NCBI RefSeq assembly: GCF_013423485.1
Contig: NZ_JABFFR010000011.1
Location: 62,001-126,000, forward strand
Source: Azospirillum oleiclasticum
GTDB taxonomy: Bacteria; Pseudomonadota; Alphaproteobacteria; Azospirillales; Azospirillaceae
Length of the DNA: 64,000 bases
Reading direction: 5' to 3'
The translations under genes and the position numbers were made by a program. Under the pieces are notes generated by a model. It was not told where the DNA came from. It saw nothing but the letters and a program-made list of their open reading frames with translations, and made no database searches. Shown here in pieces: positions 55,586 to 63,799 of this stretch (within the stretch, counting starts at the first letter, position 1; each line of letters begins with the position of its first letter).

Positions 55586-56589
55586 CGGCGCCTCCAAGAG
55601 CGACCCCATTGGCGGCTCGGCAGGATTCCGACCAGCGCCGGGGACTGGACCAGCAGGACCGCCAGCACCACGACGGCCTTGACGATCAGGTTGAACTCCG
55701 GCGGGAAGCCGGACAGCAGGATGCCGGTGTTCATGGCCTGGATGATCAGCGCCCCCAGGACCGCCAGCCCCAGGCTGAAGCGCCCGCCGAACAGAGACGC
55801 TCCGCCGATCACCACCGCCAGCACCGCGTCCAGCTCCAGCCACAGGCCGGCGTTGTTGGCGTCGGCGCCCCGGATGTCGGCCGCCGCCACGATGCCGGCC
55901 AGCGACGCGCACAGCCCGCACCAGATGTAGACGGCGAGCGTCATCGCCCGCGTGCCGACCCCGGCCAGCGCGCTGGCCCGCGCGTTGCCGCCGGTGGCCT
56001 CGATCATCAGGCCCAGCGCCGTGCCGCGCACCAGCGCCACGGTCAGCAGCAGCATGCCGAAGACGACGGCGACCGCCGCCGGCACGCCCAACACCGAGCC
56101 GCCGCCGAACCACGCCAGACCAGGATCGGAGAAGGTGACGATGCGGCCCTCGGTGATGAGCTGCGCGATGCCGCGCCCCGCCACCATCAGGATCAGGGTG
56201 GCGACGATCGGCTGGATGCCCAGCACCGCGACCAGCAGCCCGTTCCACAGGCCGCAGAGCAGGCCGGCGCCCAGCGCGGCGCCAAGCGCCACCGGCAGCG
56301 GGTGGCTGTCGGCGAGGCTGGCCGCGACGGCCCCGCAAATGGCCATGACGGCCCCGACCGACAGGTCGATGCCGCGAGTGGCGATCACCAGCGCCATGCC
56401 GATCGACAGCAGCGCCACCGGCGCCCCGCGGTTGAACACGTCCACCAGGCTGCCGAAGAGCCGGCCGTCCTGGAAGCGCGTGTCGAAGAATTGCGGCGAC
56501 ACCACCCAGTTGACCGCCAGGATGGCGAGGAAGGCCAGGATCTGCGGGGTGCCGGCGCGCGGCAGTCGGAGTGCCATGGCCGCCCTCAT
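55582..56589 (-). CDS. ytfT: Sugar ABC transporter permease YtfT
   Basis: 335 residues, a RbsC/YtfT-type permease: GAPVALLSIGMALVIATRGIDLSVGAVMAICGAVAASL, GIQPIVATLILMVAGRGIAQLITEGRIVTF, ATGGNARASALAGVGTRAMTLAVYIW and ELDAVLAVVIGGASLFGGRF. ATG 56589 overlaps the ytfR stop (ATGA); a second ATG at 56577 has GAGGG just upstream and may be the real start. Partner of YjfF in the membrane pore. Confidence 0.92.
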   Translation of the reverse strand: MRAAMALRLPRAGTPQILAFLAILAVNWVVSPQFFDTRFQDGRLFGSLVDVFNRGAPVALLSIGMALVIATRGIDLSVGAVMAICGAVAASLADSHPLPVALGAALGAGLLCGLWNGLLVAVLGIQPIVATLILMVAGRGIAQLITEGRIVTFSDPGLAWFGGGSVLGVPAAVAVVFGMLLLTVALVRGTALGLMIEATGGNARASALAGVGTRAMTLAVYIWCGLCASLAGIVAAADIRGADANNAGLWLELDAVLAVVIGGASLFGGRFSLGLAVLGALIIQAMNTGILLSGFPPEFNLIVKAVVVLAVLLVQSPALVGILPSRQWGRSWRRR

Positions 56590-58124
56590 GCCGCGTGCCG
56601 CCCGGCGACGGCATCCGTGGCCGCGATCGCCGACAGGATGGCGGTCTCGCTGACCGCCTCCCCCTCCAGCGTCGCCACATGGGCGCGGTCGCGCAGCACG
56701 ACCACGCGGTCGGCGTAGGCGACGATCTCGTCCAGCTCCGACGACACCACCAGCAGCGCCAGCCCGTCGGCGCAGAGCTGGCGAATGAGGCGGATGATCT
56801 CGGCGTGGGCGCCGACGTCGATGCCGCGGGTCGGCTCGTCGAGGATCAGCAGCTCCGGTTCGGTGGCGAGCCAGCGGGCGAGCAGCGCCTTCTGCTGGTT
56901 GCCGCCGGACAGCAGCCCGATGGGCCGTTCCGGGTCCGCCGGGCGGATGTCGAGCAGCCGGATGAAGCGCCCCGCGATCTCGTCCTGCCGGCGCCGCGAC
57001 AGGGGCCGCAGGAAGCCGCGGCGGGCCTGGAGCGCCAGCACGATGTTCTCGCGCACCGTCAGCTCGGCGACGATCCCGTCGGTCTTGCGCTCCTCCGGGC
57101 AATAGCCGAAGCCGAGGCGGATGGCGTCGCGCGGCGAGCCCAGCCGCACCGGCCGACCGTTCACGCTGGCGCTGCCATGGTCCGCACGCTCCGCCCCGAA
57201 CAGCAGGCGTGCCGTTTCCGTCCGGCCGGACCCGAGAAGGCCGGCGAGCCCGACCACCTCGCCCCGGTGAAGGGCGAGATCGAACGGCGCCACATAGGCC
57301 GCCTTGCCGAAGCCGGTGAAGCTGGCGTACGCAGCCGATCCGCCGTCCAGCGCCGCGTGCGATCGCTCGTGGGTGGCCTCCGACAGCTCGCGTCCCAGCA
57401 TCATGGTCACGAGATCCAGGCGCGGCAGAGACGCTGTTTCCCGCTCACCCACCAGCCGGCCGTTGCGCAGCACGGTGATGCGGTCGCAGATCGTGTAGAC
57501 CTGATCCAGGAAATGGGTGACGAAAACAATGCCGATGCCGCGCGACGCCAGCCGGCGCATCACGGCGAACAGCACCTCCACCTCGTGGGCATCCAGGCTG
57601 GCGGTGGGCTCGTCGAGGATCAGCACGCGGGCCGACAGATCGACCGCGCGGGCGATGGCGATGATGTGCTGCACCGCCACCGAATACTCCCCGAGCGGCG
57701 CCGCCACGTCGATGGCGAGGCCGAAATCCTTGAGAATCTCGCGCGCGCGCCGGCGCATGGCGCCGCCACGCACGATCCCGAAGCGCGTCGGCTCGCGCCC
57801 CAGGAAGAGGTTCTGCGCCACCGACAGGTTGGGCAGCAGGTTCACCTCCTGGTAGACGGTGGCGATGCCCGCCTCGGCCGCCTGCCCGGCGGTGCGCGGG
57901 GCGATGGCGCGGCCGTCCAAGGCGACCGTCCCGGCGTCGCGGGACAGGACGCCGGTGACCACCTTGATCAGGGTGGACTTGCCGGCGCCGTTCTCGCCGA
58001 GCAGCGCGTGGATTTCGCCGGCGCGCAGGGTGAAATCCACCCCGTCCAGCGCGCGCAGTCCGGCAAAGCTCTTGGTAAGCCCGCGCACCTCCAGCAGAGG
58101 GCGCTCAGGAAGCGTCGTCGGCAT
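56586..58124 (-). CDS. ytfR: Sugar ABC transporter ATP-binding protein YtfR (double domain)
   Basis: 512 residues with two ABC domains: ALLGENGAGKSTLIKVVTGVL, then EYSVAVQHIIAIARAV and VLILDEPTASLDAHEV in the first; GLAGLLGSGRTETARLLFG, LLSGGNQQKALLARWLA and LLILDEPTRGIDVGAHAEI in the second. I chose ATG 58124, which has GGAG eight bases upstream; an in-frame start at 58154 adds ten unconserved residues. It powers the YtfT-YjfF pore and starts after a hairpin behind ytfQ. Confidence 0.93.
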   Translation of the reverse strand: MPTTLPERPLLEVRGLTKSFAGLRALDGVDFTLRAGEIHALLGENGAGKSTLIKVVTGVLSRDAGTVALDGRAIAPRTAGQAAEAGIATVYQEVNLLPNLSVAQNLFLGREPTRFGIVRGGAMRRRAREILKDFGLAIDVAAPLGEYSVAVQHIIAIARAVDLSARVLILDEPTASLDAHEVEVLFAVMRRLASRGIGIVFVTHFLDQVYTICDRITVLRNGRLVGERETASLPRLDLVTMMLGRELSEATHERSHAALDGGSAAYASFTGFGKAAYVAPFDLALHRGEVVGLAGLLGSGRTETARLLFGAERADHGSASVNGRPVRLGSPRDAIRLGFGYCPEERKTDGIVAELTVRENIVLALQARRGFLRPLSRRRQDEIAGRFIRLLDIRPADPERPIGLLSGGNQQKALLARWLATEPELLILDEPTRGIDVGAHAEIIRLIRQLCADGLALLVVSSELDEIVAYADRVVVLRDRAHVATLEGEAVSETAILSAIAATDAVAGRHAA

Positions 58125-58171
58125 CGGGACTCCAGCTCCGGTCCACGGGGCCAAGCACGGTGACGGCGACA

Positions 58172-58202
58172 GGGGGCACCCGCGATCCGCGCGGCACCCC
58201 CC
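58172..58202 (-). repeat. Hairpin between ytfQ and ytfR
   Basis: GGGGG at 58172 pairs with CCCCC near 58198, enclosing a second stem, CCGCG-ATCCG-CGCGG. The position right behind the binding-protein gene mirrors the chvE-gguA hairpin. Confidence 0.5.
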
Positions 58203-58218
58203 GGCGCAGGACCGTCGC

Positions 58219-59181
58219 TCAGTAACCGAGGTCTTTCTTGCTCTCGTAGACCTTCATCGGCTCGTCGGCCGCGGTGAAGAGCTTGGAGTCCGTCTGGATC
58301 CACTTCGGCGGGGTCTTGTTGTTGGCCTTGTAGTCGATGATGGCGTCGAGCGCCGGGCCGGCCATGTTGGGCGTCAGCTCCACGGTGGCGTTGGCCTCCC
58401 CGGCCGCCATCGCCTTGAAGATGTCGGGAACGGCGTCGATGGACACGGTCAGCACGTCCTTGCCCGGCTTCAGCCCGGCCTCCTTCATCGCCTGGATGGC
58501 GCCGATCATCATGTCGTCGTTGTGGGCGTAGACCGCGCAGATGGACGAGCCGCCGCCTTCGGCCTTGATGAAGCTCTCCATCACCTCCTTGCCTTTGGAG
58601 CGCGTGAAGTCGCCGGTCTGGCTGCGCACCAGCTTGATGTTGGGATGGGACGCGATGGCGGTGTCGAAGCCCTTCTTGCGGTTGGTGGCGACGCTGGCCC
58701 CCACGGTGCCCTGCAGCTCGACCACGTTGCAGGGCTTGCCGCCGACCTGCTTGGCCAGCCAGTCACCGGCGACCTTGCCCTCATGCACGCTGTCCGACGT
58801 GACCGCGGTCAGATAGAGGTCCTTGCCCGAGGGGTCGATGTCGCGGTCGAGCAGGACGACCGGGATCTTCGCCTCCTTCGCCTCCTTCAGCACCGAATCC
58901 CAGCCGGTGGCGACCACCGGGGCCAGGAAGATGGCGTCCACGCCCTGCGCGATGAAGGAGCGGATCGCCTTGATCTGGTTCTCCTGCTTCTGCTGGGCGT
59001 CCGCGATCTTGAGGGTGACGTTCCGCTTCTTGGCTTCCGCCTTCGACACCGTCGTCTCCGCGGCGCGCCAGCCGGATTCCGACCCGATCTGCGAGAAGCC
59101 GACGGTCAGGTCGGCCGCCTGGGCCGACACCGCCACCCCCGCCGCGAGCGCCGTCGCCGTGAGCAAAGTCTTGAGACGCAT
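58219..59181 (-). CDS. ytfQ: Periplasmic sugar-binding protein YtfQ
   Basis: 320 residues, Sec signal (RLKTLLTATALAAGVAVSAQAADL) and a mature part close to E. coli YtfQ: TVGFSQIGSESGWRAAET, KQENQIKAIRSFIAQGVDAIFLAPVVATGWDSVLKEA, GKPCNVVELQGTVGASVA, GDFTRSKGKEVMESFIKAEG and YAHNDDMMIGAIQAMKEAGLKPGKD. YtfQ binds furanose sugars such as galactofuranose; next to the ara genes the substrate could be L-arabinofuranose. First gene of the long minus-strand arabinose run. Two inverted repeats lie 51-103 bp upstream. Confidence 0.94.
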   Translation of the reverse strand: MRLKTLLTATALAAGVAVSAQAADLTVGFSQIGSESGWRAAETTVSKAEAKKRNVTLKIADAQQKQENQIKAIRSFIAQGVDAIFLAPVVATGWDSVLKEAKEAKIPVVLLDRDIDPSGKDLYLTAVTSDSVHEGKVAGDWLAKQVGGKPCNVVELQGTVGASVATNRKKGFDTAIASHPNIKLVRSQTGDFTRSKGKEVMESFIKAEGGGSSICAVYAHNDDMMIGAIQAMKEAGLKPGKDVLTVSIDAVPDIFKAMAAGEANATVELTPNMAGPALDAIIDYKANNKTPPKWIQTDSKLFTAADEPMKVYESKKDLGY

Positions 59182-59231
59182 GACGTTTCCCCCTCCCGTC
59201 CAACCCCGCGCTTCCGTCGGGCGTTTGAAGA

Positions 59232-59284
59232 TGTGCCCTTATGGCACAACCGCGGTCGGCTGTATAGTCATACTGTTTGACTAT
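59232..59284. promoter_or_regulatory. Two inverted repeats upstream of the arabinose operon
   Basis: TGTGCC-CTTAT-GGCACA (59232-59248) and ATAGTCA-N7-TGACTAT (59264-59284) both have perfect arms. The second contains TAGTCATACTG, close to the T-x-GT-x3-AC-x-A core of FadR-type GntR operators. The GntR protein encoded within the operon is the likely binder of one of them. Confidence 0.55.
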
Positions 59285-59335
59285 CAGACTTTTGCCCACG
59301 CGACGCACCCGTGGCGCCCCTGACCGGAGAGCCGG

Positions 59336-59495
59336 TCAAGACGAGCGTTGCAGCCGCCGGAGGTGGTCGTCCCACACCTCCGGATTCACCAGCGAGGTCG
59401 GGCGCTCCTCATGCAGGATGCGGATCGTCTCCTCCGCCGACTGCACGCTCATACGCCGCGCGCTGTCCTCTGTCAGGCCGGCGATCCGGCTCTCT
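59336..59495 (-). pseudogene. Remnant: C-terminus of a D-isomer 2-hydroxyacid dehydrogenase
   Basis: The minus-strand frame ending at the TGA at 59336 reads RIAGLTEDSARRMSVQSA, then EETIRILHEERPTSLVNPEV and a short tail. This matches the C-terminal end of NAD-dependent 2-hydroxyacid dehydrogenases such as phosphoglycerate dehydrogenase (GGLTEE...RMS...VNPEV). Nothing of the NAD-binding domain precedes it; the frame runs into the 3' end of the enolase-like gene. An ATG at 59452 could make only 38 residues. I read it as debris of a deleted gene between two catabolic loci. Confidence 0.6.
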
Positions 59496-60915
59496 GTTCC
59501 CCTTGCGCGGGCAGCAGCACGTCAACCGGGACTCCGGCGGCGAATCCCGGACCGTCCAGCGACCCGATCTGGAGGTCGCCGTTCCGGATCCTCAGCCGCA
59601 CGGGCCCGCCGGGCGGGCGGTGGTAGAGGTCGGGATGGGCGGACAGGAAGGCGTCCTGTTCGGCCTCCGGCGCGAAGGACATGCCGTCGATGTAGTGATG
59701 GCCGTTCCGCTCCACATGCGTCAGACCGAGCAGCGACACCAGCGCCAGATCCTGCTGCGTGCACAGCCCCGGCCACGTGCACAGATCCTCGGCTGAGAGG
59801 AAATGGTGCGCCTTGCGGTCCGGCTTCGCGTTGAGATGCGCCGCGCGGGCGGCGTTGAGGATCGATTTGTAGAAGCCCTTGCAGCTCTTGCTGGACACGC
59901 CGCTGTAGCCGAGCGCCACGGCTCGCGGGAAGGCGTCGATGTCCCCGTCCGATTCATCGATGATGAGCGGCTTCTCCGCCGCCAGCGCCGCCACCGGCCG
60001 GTCGAGCGCCACCGCGCGCTTGATCGGCTGCTCGATCAGCAGGACCGATCGCACCATCCGCCGCAGGGCCGGCGTCTCGCCCATGCGGCGCCACAGCTCG
60101 GTGATGCCCTCCACATCCTCGTACTGCTCGTTGCCGTCGAGGGTCGAGAGGTAGTCGCCGGCGCCGGCGTCGAGGATCGAGGCGATGCGGGACAGCCGGT
60201 CGAGATCGGCGGCCACGTCGCCGCCGACCTTCAGCTTGTAGTACCGGCAACCATAATCGCGCACCACCTCCTCCAGCGTCTCCGGCAGCCCGTCGTCGCG
60301 CCGCTCCGTCACGTCCGCGGCGGTCAGCGCGTCGACGAGGCCGACCGTGTGCCGGACGGCGATGGTCGGCGCGGGCGAGAGGCCGGCGAGAAAGGTCGGC
60401 AGGTCGAAGCCGGCCAGGTCCGGCGTCAGTGCACCCGTGTCGATGCCCGGCAGGTTGCCGCGGATCATGGCGGCAAAGGAGAGCCCGAGCCGGCGGCCGA
60501 GCGCGTCGAGGATGGCCCGGTCGACCAGGGCGGGACCGTAGGACGCGACCAGCGGGTTGAGGCCGCGCGCCGCGCAACGCGCCTGCTGCTCGCGGTACAG
60601 CCCGGCGGACAAGCCGAAGGCGGTGTCCTCACCGGCGTTCCGGTAGAGGTCGAACGCGATCGCCAGCGACAGCCGGAGCTGGTCCATGTTGTCGTCGTCG
60701 GTCTGCGCCGGATTCTTGTCGAACCATTTCGGCAACAGGCATTCCGCGGCAAAGCCCGTGCCGCTGCGGCCGTCGGACAGAGTGATGGACGCGGACAGAA
60801 CCGCCTGGGTCGCCCGCGTGACGGTGACGACGCCGAAGCGGAAGGGAAGCCGCAGGTCGACCGAGCGCTCGCGCAGCGCGAATCCCTCCAGCCGCAGGCG
60901 GGGACAGCCGTTCAT
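59473..60915 (-). CDS. Enolase-superfamily protein (mandelate racemase/muconate cycloisomerase-like)
   Basis: 480 residues, longer than the usual 370-400. Active-site pieces are present in order: the Lys-x-Lys motif in CRYYKLKVGGD, metal ligands in TLDGNEQYED, VLLIEQPIKR and LIIDESDGD, and a second-side Lys in GVSSKSCKG. An extended N-terminal capping domain and a C-terminal tail account for the extra length. These enzymes abstract a proton next to a carboxylate, giving sugar-acid dehydration or racemisation; the substrate is not evident. The stop lies among codons of the dehydrogenase remnant. Upstream on the same strand, 32 bp away, is the IclR gene. Confidence 0.82.
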   Translation of the reverse strand: MNGCPRLRLEGFALRERSVDLRLPFRFGVVTVTRATQAVLSASITLSDGRSGTGFAAECLLPKWFDKNPAQTDDDNMDQLRLSLAIAFDLYRNAGEDTAFGLSAGLYREQQARCAARGLNPLVASYGPALVDRAILDALGRRLGLSFAAMIRGNLPGIDTGALTPDLAGFDLPTFLAGLSPAPTIAVRHTVGLVDALTAADVTERRDDGLPETLEEVVRDYGCRYYKLKVGGDVAADLDRLSRIASILDAGAGDYLSTLDGNEQYEDVEGITELWRRMGETPALRRMVRSVLLIEQPIKRAVALDRPVAALAAEKPLIIDESDGDIDAFPRAVALGYSGVSSKSCKGFYKSILNAARAAHLNAKPDRKAHHFLSAEDLCTWPGLCTQQDLALVSLLGLTHVERNGHHYIDGMSFAPEAEQDAFLSAHPDLYHRPPGGPVRLRIRNGDLQIGSLDGPGFAAGVPVDVLLPAQGEQRAGSPA

Positions 60916-60947
60916 CGGGACGGATCTCCAGGTGATGGGGTCGCGGG

Positions 60948-61805
60948 TCACTCGACCATGCGCGGGAAGGCGCCGCTGCGCGCGCGGGCCTCCAGCGGCC
61001 AGGTCTCGCCCAGGCGGGTGGTGGTGGCGACCACGATGTGGCCGCAGGATTCGAGGTCGGACCGGCTCATCCGGTTGGTGGGTGCGGCAAGGCTGACCAC
61101 GCCGACGCATTCCGCAGCACCGCCCAGAGTTGACGCCAAGATGGGGGCGGCGACCGCGCCCACCCCCAGCTCGTTCTCCTCGTAGCTGAGCGCGTAGCCC
61201 TGGCGCGCCACCTGCTCCAGCTCCTCGCGGATCTCGGTGATGGTGGTCTTGGAATGCGGGGTGAGCGGACCGATGCCCTGCTGGAGCAGCAGCTTGAGCG
61301 CGTCGGGGAACGGCAGGGTGGACAGCCAGGCCTTGCCGGTGGCGTGGGTGTGCAGGCCGATCTCCAGCGTGTAGTTGGGGTCGATCCGCAGCGACCGCTT
61401 GCTGCCGGCGAAGGACTGCACCCACACTATCCGCCGGCCGCCCGGCTCCACGATGGCGAGGCGCACCAGCTCCCCCGTCTCCTCCGCGAGCTGGCGCAGC
61501 GCGGCGGAGCACTGGTCCAGCAGCCGGCTGGTCTGGAGATGCCGCAGGCCCAGGTTGCTGATCCGGTAGGTCAGATAATAGCGTTGCGCCCGCTCGTCCC
61601 GCCACACCAGCATCAAATTTTCCAGCGTGTGCAGAAGCTTGATGACGATGGCCTTGTTGAGCGACAGGCGCCGGGACACTTCCGCCAAGGGCATTCCATC
61701 CACGGAATCCGCCAGCATTTCGACGATTTCGAAGGCACGCGCCACCGAGACGATGGTTTCGTCCGGCTTCTCCGCGGGACCGACGAGCGGATCGACTTTC
61801 GACAT
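60948..61805 (-). CDS. IclR-family transcriptional regulator
   Basis: 285 residues. N-terminal winged helix: IVSVARAFEIVEMLADSVDGMPLAEVSRRLSLNKAIVIKLLHTLENLMLVWRDE. The IclR effector domain follows: LRQLAEETGELVRLAIVEPGGRRIVWVQSF, LHTHATGKAWLSTLPFPDALKLL, YALSYEENELGVGAVAAPIL. It is divergent from the epimerase operon at 62035, and the spacer has two matching palindromes. It probably senses an aromatic or sugar-acid metabolite. The enolase-like gene lies behind it in the same direction. Confidence 0.92.
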   Translation of the reverse strand: MSKVDPLVGPAEKPDETIVSVARAFEIVEMLADSVDGMPLAEVSRRLSLNKAIVIKLLHTLENLMLVWRDERAQRYYLTYRISNLGLRHLQTSRLLDQCSAALRQLAEETGELVRLAIVEPGGRRIVWVQSFAGSKRSLRIDPNYTLEIGLHTHATGKAWLSTLPFPDALKLLLQQGIGPLTPHSKTTITEIREELEQVARQGYALSYEENELGVGAVAAPILASTLGGAAECVGVVSLAAPTNRMSRSDLESCGHIVVATTTRLGETWPLEARARSGAFPRMVE

Positions 61806-61841
61806 GATGGGGACCTTGGTCGGGTTTGATGCCTGAAAACA

Positions 61842-61856
61842 GGTAACGACGTTATC
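61842..61856. promoter_or_regulatory. IclR-type operator 1 (GGTAAC-GAC-GTTATC)
   Basis: An inverted repeat with arms GGTAAC/GTTATC, 37 bp upstream of the IclR start. Its reverse complement, GATAACGTCGTTACC, matches the second copy at 61951-61965 in 13 of 15 positions. Confidence 0.7.
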
Positions 61857-61950
61857 ACCTGATCCACCCCAATCAAGCCGGAAAATCGCTTTCACGGCAC
61901 GAAAAATGCGGTTGACAGCCGGTTGTAGGCATGGAAACCATTGATCGACA

Positions 61951-61965
61951 GATAACGCTGTTACC
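61951..61965. promoter_or_regulatory. IclR-type operator 2 (GATAAC-GCT-GTTACC)
   Basis: Second copy of the GRTAAC-N3-GTTAYC palindrome, 70 bp before the GTG start of the epimerase gene and 109 bp from copy 1. One site faces each divergent gene. Confidence 0.7.
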
Positions 61966-62034
61966 CTCAACAAATCGATGCCGCCGGAGCCGCCCGAGGA
62001 ATCCGGCACACTACATCGCACATGGGAGCGGAAC

Positions 62035-63078
62035 GTGTCCGAACGCCTGACCTTTGACAGCCTGCCCGACCTGATCAAGACCGAGGAGGAGCTGGAGGAG
62101 CTGGTCTCCCGGCCCACCCAGGGGCTGGTGGACGATTTCGCGGAACTGGACGGCGACATCATCGTGCTCGGGGTCGCCGGCAAGGTGGGCCCCTCGCTCG
62201 CCCGGATGGCCAAGCGTGCGGCACCCGGCAAGACGGTGATCGGGGTGGCGCGCTTCACCGAGCCCGGCTCGCGCGAGGAGCTGGAGCGCCACGGGATCGA
62301 GACCATCAAGTGCGACCTGCTGGACCGGGCCGCGGTGGCGAAGCTGCCGACGGCGGCCAACGTCGTGTACATGGCGGGCAAGAAGTTCGGGACCAACGAC
62401 GACCCGTCCTTCGCCTGGGCGATGAACACCACCGCCCCCGCGACCGTCGCCGAGCATTACCGCGAATCCCGGATCATCGCCTTCTCGACGCTGTGCGTCT
62501 ATCCGTTCGGCGTCGTCGCCCACAATGGGTGGGACGAGAGCGTCCAGCCCCGTCCGCTCGGCGACTACGCCAACTCCTGCGTCGGGCGCGAGCGCGCCTT
62601 CGAATACGGGTCGCGGCGCTATGGGACGCCCGGCCGGCTGATCCGGCTGAACTACGCCATCGACCTGCGCTACGGCGTCCTCCACGACATCGCGAGCTGG
62701 GTCCATCGGGGGGAGCCGATCCCGATCGCCACCGGTCACGCCAGCGTCATCTGGCAGGGCGATGCCAACGCCCAGATCCTCCGGGCGCTGAAGCATTGCA
62801 CCGCACCGACCTCGGCCCTCAACATCGGCGGGCCGGAACAGGCCAGCGTGCGGGCCATCGCCCACGCCTTCGGCCGCATCCTCGGGAAGGAGCCGCTGTT
62901 CGAGGGCGTCGAGCAGCCGACCGCGTGGGTCAACAGCACCTTCCAGTCGCAGCGGCTGTTCGGCTACCCCAACGTGCCGCTGGCGCGGATGATCGACTGG
63001 GTCGCCGACTGGGTGCGGAACGACGGGCCGGTCTACGACAAGCCGACCCGCTACGAAGTGCGCGACGGCCTGTTCTGA
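62035..63078 (+). CDS. NAD-dependent epimerase/dehydratase-like protein (atypical active site)
   Basis: 347 residues of the extended SDR family. The Rossmann motif is IIVLGVAGKVGPSLARMAKRA, and a later FSTLCVYPFG Ser/Thr region leads to the Tyr site. That site reads DYANSCVGRERAFEY: the Lys of the usual Y-x3-K is replaced by Cys, so normal epimerase or dehydrogenase chemistry is doubtful. SALNIGGPEQASVRAIAHAFGRILGKEP resembles sugar epimerases. The GTG at 62035 has GGAG seven bases upstream; an ATG at 61978 would extend the protein without conservation. First gene of an operon with two genes behind it. Confidence 0.8.
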   Translation: MSERLTFDSLPDLIKTEEELEELVSRPTQGLVDDFAELDGDIIVLGVAGKVGPSLARMAKRAAPGKTVIGVARFTEPGSREELERHGIETIKCDLLDRAAVAKLPTAANVVYMAGKKFGTNDDPSFAWAMNTTAPATVAEHYRESRIIAFSTLCVYPFGVVAHNGWDESVQPRPLGDYANSCVGRERAFEYGSRRYGTPGRLIRLNYAIDLRYGVLHDIASWVHRGEPIPIATGHASVIWQGDANAQILRALKHCTAPTSALNIGGPEQASVRAIAHAFGRILGKEPLFEGVEQPTAWVNSTFQSQRLFGYPNVPLARMIDWVADWVRNDGPVYDKPTRYEVRDGLF

Positions 63079-63100
63079 CCCCCGGACGAAGGCAGGGACC

Positions 63101-63799
63101 ATGGACAGCCACGGCTTCATGGGCTTCTGGTCGGACATCGACGCCGACTACCGGCTCACCTACCAGGAATGGCACAACTGCGAGCACATGCCGGAGCGGG
63201 TCGGCATTCCCGGCTTCATCGAGGGACGCCGCTACCGCGCGCTCGCCGACGGCCCGATGTTCTTCATGTGCTACCTGACGCAGGACCCGGGGGTTCTGAG
63301 CAGCGGCCCCTACCTCGCCGCGCTCAACCGCCCTACCCCCTGGACGAAGGAGGCGCTCACCCATTTCCGGAATCCCGAGCGCAGCATCTACCGCCGGGTC
63401 ACGGTCATGGGGTCGGTGCCGACGCACGTCCCCTACATCCTTCAGATGCGCTTCAACGCCCCCGCGACCGGACCGGAGGTCGCTGCACGGCTGGAAGCGT
63501 GGATGGCCCGCCCGCCCGCCCCGGAACTGCGCGCCTCGCTGTACGACATGGACACCGAGGCGTCGAGGATCATGACGGCGGAGCGCAAGATCTACGAGGC
63601 CGGCCCCGGCCAGCGCCAGTACCTCATCCTCGTGGAGCTTCTGGACAAGGGGCCGGCGGAGCAGGCGGCGGAAGGCCTCAAGGCCGCCCTGGGACCCGAG
63701 GTCCGCGACCTTGTCACGACCACCTACTGGCTGGAGACACGCATCCGGTCGGTGGATGTCCGGCATCCCGGTACCGCAAGCGTCGAGGACACGCCATGA
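63101..63799 (+). CDS. Conserved protein, predicted dimeric alpha/beta-barrel type
   Basis: 232 residues; I do not recognise a named family with certainty. The N-terminal half has YRLTYQEWHNCEHMPERV followed by GIPGFIEGRRYRAL, a W-HN-EH-PER-PGF-RRY pattern seen in dimeric ferredoxin-fold alpha/beta-barrel proteins (EthD/DUF4286-like). The second half (VPYILQMRFNAPATGPEVAARLEAWM to YLILVELLDKGPAEQAAEGL) looks like a second such domain, suggesting a tandem duplication. Probably an intracellular enzyme or binding protein of the same pathway. It starts 22 bp after the epimerase-like gene and its stop overlaps the next start (ATGA). Confidence 0.72.
   Translation: MDSHGFMGFWSDIDADYRLTYQEWHNCEHMPERVGIPGFIEGRRYRALADGPMFFMCYLTQDPGVLSSGPYLAALNRPTPWTKEALTHFRNPERSIYRRVTVMGSVPTHVPYILQMRFNAPATGPEVAARLEAWMARPPAPELRASLYDMDTEASRIMTAERKIYEAGPGQRQYLILVELLDKGPAEQAAEGLKAALGPEVRDLVTTTYWLETRIRSVDVRHPGTASVEDTP

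Noticed and set aside
59236..59260. Sigma-54 promoter upstream of ytfQ
   Set aside because: TGGCAC occurs on the plus strand, but the required GC element (TTGCW) at the right spacing does not.
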